Source: Candidatus Ozemibacter sibiricus
GTDB taxonomy: Bacteria > Muiribacteriota > Ozemobacteria > Ozemobacterales > Ozemobacteraceae
Direction: 5' to 3'
Assembly (NCBI GenBank): GCA_003327425.1
Contig: QOQW01000016.1
Span: forward strand, 62,001 to 126,000
Length of the DNA: 64,000 nucleotides
The translations under genes and the position numbers were made by a program. A model generated the notes under the pieces. The model had not been told where the DNA came from, searched no databases, and saw only the letters and a list, made by a program, of their open reading frames with translations. This document shows positions 59,429 through 64,000 of the stretch, one piece after another; position 1 is the first letter of the stretch, and each line of letters opens with the position of its first letter.

Positions 59429-60403
59429 TCAGGCCGTCATGGACTCCTTGGCCCTCATTGCGTCCGTGCGGTCGGAACTCGCCGTCTCGCGCACCAAGCG
59501 GATCTGTCCCAGGGCCCGCAAGCGTTCTACCACCTGCTCGGGCGTGAGTCCCAGGGGCGTGCGGCCGGCCGCCAACCGCACGATGATCCGGAAGGTGTGG
59601 AGCGCGGCGGGCGGCCTGTCTGAGGCGGCGGCCAGCATCGCGGGCCGGACCCGCTTCCAGGCCTCTTTGATGGCCAGCGGCCGCTCGAGCGCGGCCAGGA
59701 TCTCGGCCGGATCGGGATCGGCGGGCTGGGGGGCCAGGGCATCGGTCATGATCCGGGCCGCTTCGCGGGCGGCCTCGCGGGCCACCACCCGCGCTTCGGC
59801 GGGAAGATCTAGACCGGCCCGGGCCAGGGATTCGGCATCCTGGCGGATGTCGCCCAGAAATTCGGCCAGGCTGTCCAGTCCGAGCTGGCGGGCCAGTTCC
59901 AGGATTTCCCCCAGGGCGGCCACCGCCTGGGGCAGCCGGCCTTCTGCGGTCAGCTGCCCGGGCAGAAGAGCGACCAGTTCTTCCAACCGACGCCGCTGCT
60001 TTTCCTGCGGGTTGGCTCGCGCCTCGCCGGTCTGGGCCCGGCGGAGGTTCTCCAGAATGTCCTGGGTCCAGGCCGGATCGGCGGGGGCCCCCCCGAAATG
60101 GGCGTCGATCATGGCCAGCATCTGATCGCGGGCCAGCAACGACAGGTTGACCAACGACGGGGTCACCACGGTTCGCCCTTGTCGGATGGCGTCGAATTCA
60201 GTTTCCAGGCGGTGGGCGAACTGGGAGACATCGTCCAGGCCGACCATGCCGGCCGACCCCTTGATCGTGTGCATGACCCGGAACAAGCGGTCGACCTCGG
60301 CCATTTCCTCAGGGTGCTCGCCCAGCCGCAGCAGGGCTTCCTCGAGTTCGGCCAGGTATTCCATCGCTCCTTCCCGGAACAATTCCTTCAAATCATCGCT
60401 CAT
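59429..60403 (-). CDS. CheA phosphotransfer half: Hpt-domain protein
   Basis: 324 residues. The N-terminal Hpt domain contains RVMHTIKGSAGMVGLDDV with phospho-accepting His45. A helical middle and Arg/Ala-rich segments follow. The end, TFRIIVRLAAGRTPLGLTPEQVVERLRALG, resembles the small alpha/beta domains that sit between Hpt and P3 in long CheA proteins. GAGGAG lies 8 bases before ATG 60403, excluding the longer frame. Together with the next gene it makes up a full CheA, so CheA is split into two co-transcribed proteins. Confidence 0.88.
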   Translation of the reverse strand: MSDDLKELFREGAMEYLAELEEALLRLGEHPEEMAEVDRLFRVMHTIKGSAGMVGLDDVSQFAHRLETEFDAIRQGRTVVTPSLVNLSLLARDQMLAMIDAHFGGAPADPAWTQDILENLRRAQTGEARANPQEKQRRRLEELVALLPGQLTAEGRLPQAVAALGEILELARQLGLDSLAEFLGDIRQDAESLARAGLDLPAEARVVAREAAREAARIMTDALAPQPADPDPAEILAALERPLAIKEAWKRVRPAMLAAASDRPPAALHTFRIIVRLAAGRTPLGLTPEQVVERLRALGQIRLVRETASSDRTDAMRAKESMTA

Positions 60404-60426
60404 GGCTTCTCTCCTCGCCCTGGCAG

Positions 60427-61020
60427 TCATTCGTCGAACAACGTGATGTCGGTATCCTGCGCCGCCTGTGTGGCCGCCGTCTGGTGGAGCTTCTCCTCGT
60501 CGGCCATCACCGCCGTGGTGGCCGTCGACCGGATCTTCTTGACGAACACCTCGAACGTATCGGTATGGAACTGGATGACCCGCGTCCAGGAGCCGCCGGT
60601 GTCTTGTCCTTTGATGGGAATGCCCTCTAAACGCAGATATTCCAGGACGAATTCGACATTCCTGAGCCCCGGGCTCTTCTCGGTCGACACCGTGGCCAGC
60701 ACGTGTCCTCCCCCGAAGACCTTGGCCTGCAGCCGACTGCGCAGCGCGCCCAGTTTCGTCATTTCGTTGATCAGCACTTCCATGGCATTGATGCCGTAGC
60801 GCGCGCTCTCGTTGAACATCTGCAGATCGGCCTGCCCGGGCAGCAGGATGTGGTTCATCCCGCACACCTTGGTGACCGGGTCGAACAGGCAGGCCGACAC
60901 GCACGACCCCAGCAGCGTTCGCAGCACCGCCCGTTCCCGGCAGGCGAACAACTGCCCGATGTGCAGGTTGACCACCTTGGGCGGATACTGGCGGAGGCTG
61001 CGTTCAGCGATGATGGGCAT
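60427..61020 (-). CDS. cheD: Chemoreceptor glutamine deamidase CheD
   Basis: 197 residues. CheD deamidates receptor glutamines and interacts with CheC in some species. Family core: [16 protein letters not shown] with catalytic Cys40, GMNHILLPG with His57, and [14 protein letters not shown]. Also visible are KVFGGGHVL and [17 protein letters not shown] ~35-residue C-terminal tail is Thr/Ala/Asp-rich. GGAGGT is immediately before ATG 61020, which lies inside the end of cheB (17-base overlap). Confidence 0.95.
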   Translation of the reverse strand: MPIIAERSLRQYPPKVVNLHIGQLFACRERAVLRTLLGSCVSACLFDPVTKVCGMNHILLPGQADLQMFNESARYGINAMEVLINEMTKLGALRSRLQAKVFGGGHVLATVSTEKSPGLRNVEFVLEYLRLEGIPIKGQDTGGSWTRVIQFHTDTFEVFVKKIRSTATTAVMADEEKLHQTAATQAAQDTDITLFDE

Positions 61021-62101
61021 GGACACCTCCGTCGTCGGGTTCGGCGCAGCGACGCAGGACCTCGCGGGCGATCTGGTCGAGAGGCAGGACGAGATCCACG
61101 CCCCCTCGCGCGATGGCTTCCCTGGGCATGCCGAAGACCACCGAACTGGCTTCATCCTGGGCGATGGTGAAGGCCCCCGCCTCCTTCAGCTCCCGCATGC
61201 CGCGCGCCCCGTCGTCCCCCATGCCGGTCATGATCACCCCGACCACGTTCCGACCCGCATATCGCGCCGCCGAGCGGAACAGCACATCGACCGAGGGCCG
61301 ATGCCGCGAGACCAGCGGGCCATCCTTGACCTCGACGTAGTAACGGGCGCCGCTCCGCTTTACCAGCAGGTGGCGATTGCCCGGCGCGATCAGGGCGTGC
61401 CCGCGCATCAGGGTGTCGCCGTCGGCGGCTTCTTTGACCGTGACCCGGCACAGGCCATCGAGGCGGGCGGCGAACGACGCCGTGAACTTCTCGGGCATGT
61501 GCTGCACGATGACCACGGCCGGACTGTCGAGCGGCAGCGCCTCCAGGAAGACGCGCAATGCCTCGGTGCCGCCGGTCGAGGCGCCCACCACCACGACCTT
61601 TTCCGTGGTGCGCACCATGGCCTGAGTGGTCGGTTTGGGCAGGATGACATCGGCCGTCCGTTTCGGTTCCACCAGCGGCCGGCGCAGGCGGGCCGGCCGC
61701 ACCTGGGCGGCGGCCTTGATGATGTCGCAGATCTGCACCTTCGCTTCTTCGAGGAAGGCCCGGGTGCCGAGCCGCGGCTTGGTGATGATCTCGACCGCGC
61801 CGTACTCGAAGGCGCGCAGCGAGGTTTCGCATTGGCCTTCCACCAGGCTCGAGCAGATGACCACTGGGATCGGGTGCTGGCTCATCAGCTTCTGCAGGAA
61901 GGTCAGCCCGTCCATGCGCGGCATCTCGATGTCGAGGACGATGACGTCGGGCACTTCCTCGGCGATCTTCTGCACCGCGATGTAGGGGTCAGGGGCCACC
62001 GCCATCACCGAGAGGGCGGGATCGCTCGCCAGCAGGTCGCTCATGGCCTGCCGCACGACGGCCGAGTCATCGACGATCAGAACCCGGATCGGTTTCTTCA
62101 T
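61004..62101 (-). CDS. cheB: Protein-glutamate methylesterase/response regulator CheB
   Basis: 365 residues: a receiver domain ([15 protein letters not shown], phospho-acceptor Asp57 in [13 protein letters not shown], Lys in ITKPR), a linker, and a CheB methylesterase domain with the triad in [10 protein letters not shown] (Ser), QHMPEKFT (His) and MTGMGDDGA (Asp). Start ATG 62101 overlaps the cheR stop (ATGA); the longer frame to 62638 lies inside cheR. Confidence 0.97.
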   Translation of the reverse strand: MKKPIRVLIVDDSAVVRQAMSDLLASDPALSVMAVAPDPYIAVQKIAEEVPDVIVLDIEMPRMDGLTFLQKLMSQHPIPVVICSSLVEGQCETSLRAFEYGAVEIITKPRLGTRAFLEEAKVQICDIIKAAAQVRPARLRRPLVEPKRTADVILPKPTTQAMVRTTEKVVVVGASTGGTEALRVFLEALPLDSPAVVIVQHMPEKFTASFAARLDGLCRVTVKEAADGDTLMRGHALIAPGNRHLLVKRSGARYYVEVKDGPLVSRHRPSVDVLFRSAARYAGRNVVGVIMTGMGDDGARGMRELKEAGAFTIAQDEASSVVFGMPREAIARGGVDLVLPLDQIAREVLRRCAEPDDGGVHAHHR

Positions 62102-62991
62102 CGGGTCAGCCCGTGAGGCGGGCCCTCTCCTTCCGCAAAGGGTTTGCGATAGACAGTGGGGGCGACATTCAGCAGCGGGATGTCGAGGCCGGTCAAGGTT
62201 TCGGAATGGCCGAGGAACAGGTATCCGCCCGGGGGCAGCCGGCGGTAGAACTCCCGCAACAGCTTTTCCTGGGTGAAGCGGTCGAAATAGATGATGACGT
62301 TCCGGCAGAAGATGATCTGGAAGGTCTCCCGGACCTGGGTGCCGACTTCCATGAGATTCAGACGCTGGAAGGTGATGCGCGCCCGGATCTCGGGGGTGAA
62401 GCGCACCACGCGGCGGGCCGGATCCTTGCTGCGCATCAGGTAGCGTCGCCGCCACTCGAGAGGCACCGGGGCGATCCGTTCTTCCGGGTAGATGCCATCC
62501 CGGGCGATGGCCAGCATGCGGGCCGAGATGTCGGTGGCGAGAATGCGGAAGCGGAAGTGCGGGTGGCTCGCGGCGAATTCGCTCAGGACCATGGCCAGGG
62601 TGTAAGGTTCTTCCCCGCTGGAGCACCCGGCGCTCCATACCAGGAAGCGGTCGCCGGTGCCGCCAGTCTGATCGGCCGCCAGGGTGGGCAGCACGGTGGC
62701 GGTCAGATACTCGAAATGGTCAGGTTCTCGCAGGAACTCGGTCTTGTTGGTGGTGACCAGGTCGACCATCTCGAGGGCTTCGCGGGCCATGCCTTCCGGA
62801 CTGAACAGGTATTGGCAATATTCCTTGAACCCCGGCAGGCGAAGCTGATGCAGACGTTTGCGCAGCCGCCCTTCCAACAGGGCTTTCTTGCTGGGCGGCA
62901 GGTGGATGCCCCACCGTTGGTAGATGAATTCGCTCATCCGCCGGAACTCGGCAGGAGACATCTCGGTCAGGCCTGCGGTGGCGACGGGCAT
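62098..62991 (-). CDS. cheR: Chemoreceptor methyltransferase CheR
   Basis: 297 residues. The N-terminal helical domain ([32 protein letters not shown]) contacts the receptor. The SAM-binding domain contains [33 protein letters not shown] and [20 protein letters not shown] lies 6 bases before ATG 62991; ATG 63045 has no site, so the shorter start is used. It works with CheB on the receptor whose gene begins the operon. Confidence 0.96.
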   Translation of the reverse strand: MPVATAGLTEMSPAEFRRMSEFIYQRWGIHLPPSKKALLEGRLRKRLHQLRLPGFKEYCQYLFSPEGMAREALEMVDLVTTNKTEFLREPDHFEYLTATVLPTLAADQTGGTGDRFLVWSAGCSSGEEPYTLAMVLSEFAASHPHFRFRILATDISARMLAIARDGIYPEERIAPVPLEWRRRYLMRSKDPARRVVRFTPEIRARITFQRLNLMEVGTQVRETFQIIFCRNVIIYFDRFTQEKLLREFYRRLPPGGYLFLGHSETLTGLDIPLLNVAPTVYRKPFAEGEGPPHGLTR

Positions 62992-63053
62992 GCGTTCCTC
63001 CTCGGCATGGCCTCGGCCCCGGTCAGGCGGTGGGTTCAGGTTCATCGGCCGAC

Positions 63054-63584
63054 TCAGGCGGTGGCGTTCGACTCGAGCAACTGCTTGCCGGAGGCGGTCA
63101 TGTCCTGGGCCATCAGGATCTCGTCGGATGAGAACACCTTGTCGATATCGAGGATCATCAGGAACCGGTCGCCGATCTTGCCCATGCCTTTCAGGAACTC
63201 GACCTTGAGGCGCGATCCGATCTTGGGCGGCGGTTCGATCTGGCTGGGCTCGAGTTCGATGACCTCCTGCACCGAGTCGGCCAGGGCGCCGATGATCGTC
63301 GCCTCGTTCTCGAGCTGCACTTCGACGACCACGATGCAGGTATTGACCGATTTCTCGGTCTTGCTCATGCCGAACTTCAGCCGCATGTCGACGACCGGCA
63401 CCACGCTCCCGCGCAGGTTGATCACCCCTCGCATGAACTCGGGGGTGCGCGGTACTTTGGTGATCGGCGGAAAATCCAGGATCTCCCGCACCTTGGCCAC
63501 GTCGACGGCATAGACCTCATCTTCGAGCTTGAAGGTCAGGTATTGGACCGCGGCATTGGTGGTCTTGGAATCGGTGGTTGCCAT
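63054..63584 (-). CDS. cheW: Chemotaxis coupling protein CheW
   Basis: 176 residues, forming one CheW domain: QYLTFKLEDEVYAVDVAKVREILD, ITKVPRTPEFMRGVINLRGSVVPVVDMR and a C-terminal LMILDIDKVFSSDE. GAGGAG lies 7 bases before ATG 63584. It links the adjacent MCP to CheA P5. A strong hairpin lies between its gene and mcp. Confidence 0.97.
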   Translation of the reverse strand: MATTDSKTTNAAVQYLTFKLEDEVYAVDVAKVREILDFPPITKVPRTPEFMRGVINLRGSVVPVVDMRLKFGMSKTEKSVNTCIVVVEVQLENEATIIGALADSVQEVIELEPSQIEPPPKIGSRLKVEFLKGMGKIGDRFLMILDIDKVFSSDEILMAQDMTASGKQLLESNATA

Positions 63585-63604
63585 GTTCTGCTCCTCGTGT
63601 CCAG

Positions 63605-63634
63605 GGCGAGGCCCCCGGGGGCGGGGGCCTCGCC
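63605..63634 (-). terminator. 12-bp hairpin between mcp and cheW
   Basis: GGCGAGGCCCCC (63605-63616) pairs perfectly with GGGGGCCTCGCC (63623-63634) around 6 bases. No T-tract follows on the minus strand, and the cheW ribosome site comes directly after. It may be a partial terminator or an RNA-stability element. Confidence 0.5.
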
Positions 63635-63653
63635 GTTCCGCTCAGGTCGGTGC

Positions 63654-64000
63654 TCAGTATTTCTCGAACTCGGTGTCCCGCTTGTCGGCAGCGGCAGCGG
63701 GTTCTTCCCCGAGGTCGATGGCCGCGCCGCCCGGCTTGGCCTGGACCTTCTTGGCCTTGGTCGTCACCCGCCGTGCATCGAGGGGGGCGGCGGCCGCCTT
63801 GGCCGCCTTCAGCACCGCCCCGGCCCGGTCGCCGACCGCCTGGGTCGCCGCTTGAGCCGTGCCGACCTTGAAGAACGAGATGGTCGCCCGCATCTGCTCG
63901 GCCTGCGAGGTCATCTCTTCGGCGGTCGAGGCCAGCTCTTCGGCGGCGCCGGCATTCTGCTGGATGATCTGGTCGAGCTGCTGGATCGCCTTGTTGATCT
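63654..64000 (-). CDS. Methyl-accepting chemotaxis protein, C-terminal end (5' part outside window)
   Basis: About 115 C-terminal residues. INKAIQQLDQIIQQNAGAAEEL followed by STAEEMTSQAEQM is the methylation-helix end of an MCP, then IGAxxFFxVG-like ISFFKVG. A ~70-residue flexible Ala/Lys-rich linker follows, ending EFEKY. The last five residues fit the x-[FWYH]-xx-[FWYH] pattern of CheR/CheB tether peptides. First visible gene of the operon; its sensor part lies beyond the window. Confidence 0.93.
   Translation of the reverse strand, partial: INKAIQQLDQIIQQNAGAAEELASTAEEMTSQAEQMRATISFFKVGTAQAATQAVGDRAGAVLKAAKAAAAPLDARRVTTKAKKVQAKPGGAAIDLGEEPAAAADKRDTEFEKY

Noticed and set aside
1-64000. tRNA, rRNA, insertion sequences or prophage genes
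   Set aside because: None was recognised by reading both strands; no CCA-ended cloverleaf, transposase motif or phage structural gene was seen. A dedicated tRNA/ncRNA scan was not possible.

Overview
This 64 kb window is a high-GC chromosomal segment of a Gram-negative (diderm) bacterium. The evidence is outer-membrane-type proteins, lipoproteins, PKD and WG-repeat secreted proteins, LL-diaminopimelate aminotransferase (DapL) and a full chemotaxis operon. The gene mix and frequent GTG starts would suit an environmental lineage such as the deltaproteobacterial or Riflebacteria/Ozemobacteria type genomes, but no ribosomal or marker gene is present, so this placement is tentative. No tRNA, rRNA, transposase or integrase was recognised.

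Layout: (1) 1-10.1 kb: a complete type I-C CRISPR-Cas locus, cas3 (5' end outside the window)-cas5c-cas8c-cas7c-cas4-cas1-cas2, then a leader and an array of 32 identical 33-bp repeats with 31 spacers. (2) 10.1-15.7 kb: a secreted propeller protein, then an AAA ATPase (DUF4143 type) bracketed by two copies of a ~320-bp non-coding direct repeat, then a DMT exporter. (3) 15.9-18.6 kb: a CorA-like channel with an altered GMN signature, an Smr-domain protein and two small exported proteins. (4) 18.9-24.2 kb: a zinc (or Mn) acquisition operon with porin-like protein, His-rich lipoprotein and ZnuA/ZnuC/ZnuB-type ABC transporter. (5) 24.3-35.9 kb: mixed genes, including a GH13-fold protein with a damaged catalytic site, a Rieske protein, a GT87-like membrane glycosyltransferase coupled to a TPR/outer-membrane protein, an M14 carboxypeptidase and a zinc-dependent phospholipase C-like protein. 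(6) 36.0-42.4 kb: a 2144-residue membrane protein with two sensor-HAMP-cyclase modules. (7) 42.8-57.7 kb: dapL, ankyrin and WG-repeat proteins, an alpha-oxoamine synthase/lipid-kinase operon, a second propeller protein, and a four-gene operon (hemerythrin, nucleotidyltransferase, PEP-mobile-domain protein, HAD phosphatase). (8) 57.8-64.0 kb: a minus-strand chemotaxis operon, mcp (partial)-cheW-cheR-cheB-cheD-hpt-cheA, in which CheA is split into two proteins.

The most striking observation is the giant cyclase. Cyclase domain 1 keeps both metal-binding Asp residues but lacks the transition-state Asn/Arg. Domain 2 lacks the first metal Asp but keeps Lys, Thr, Asn and Arg. Together they could form one composite active site, as in animal transmembrane adenylyl cyclases, in a single bacterial polypeptide with eight predicted membrane spans. 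Other points of note are the repeat pair around the ATPase, the split CheA with MshEN-like motifs, the zinc locus whose His-rich segment sits on a separate lipoprotein, and the GH13 protein lacking most catalytic carboxylates. All calls come from reading sequence and motifs; no database search was run.
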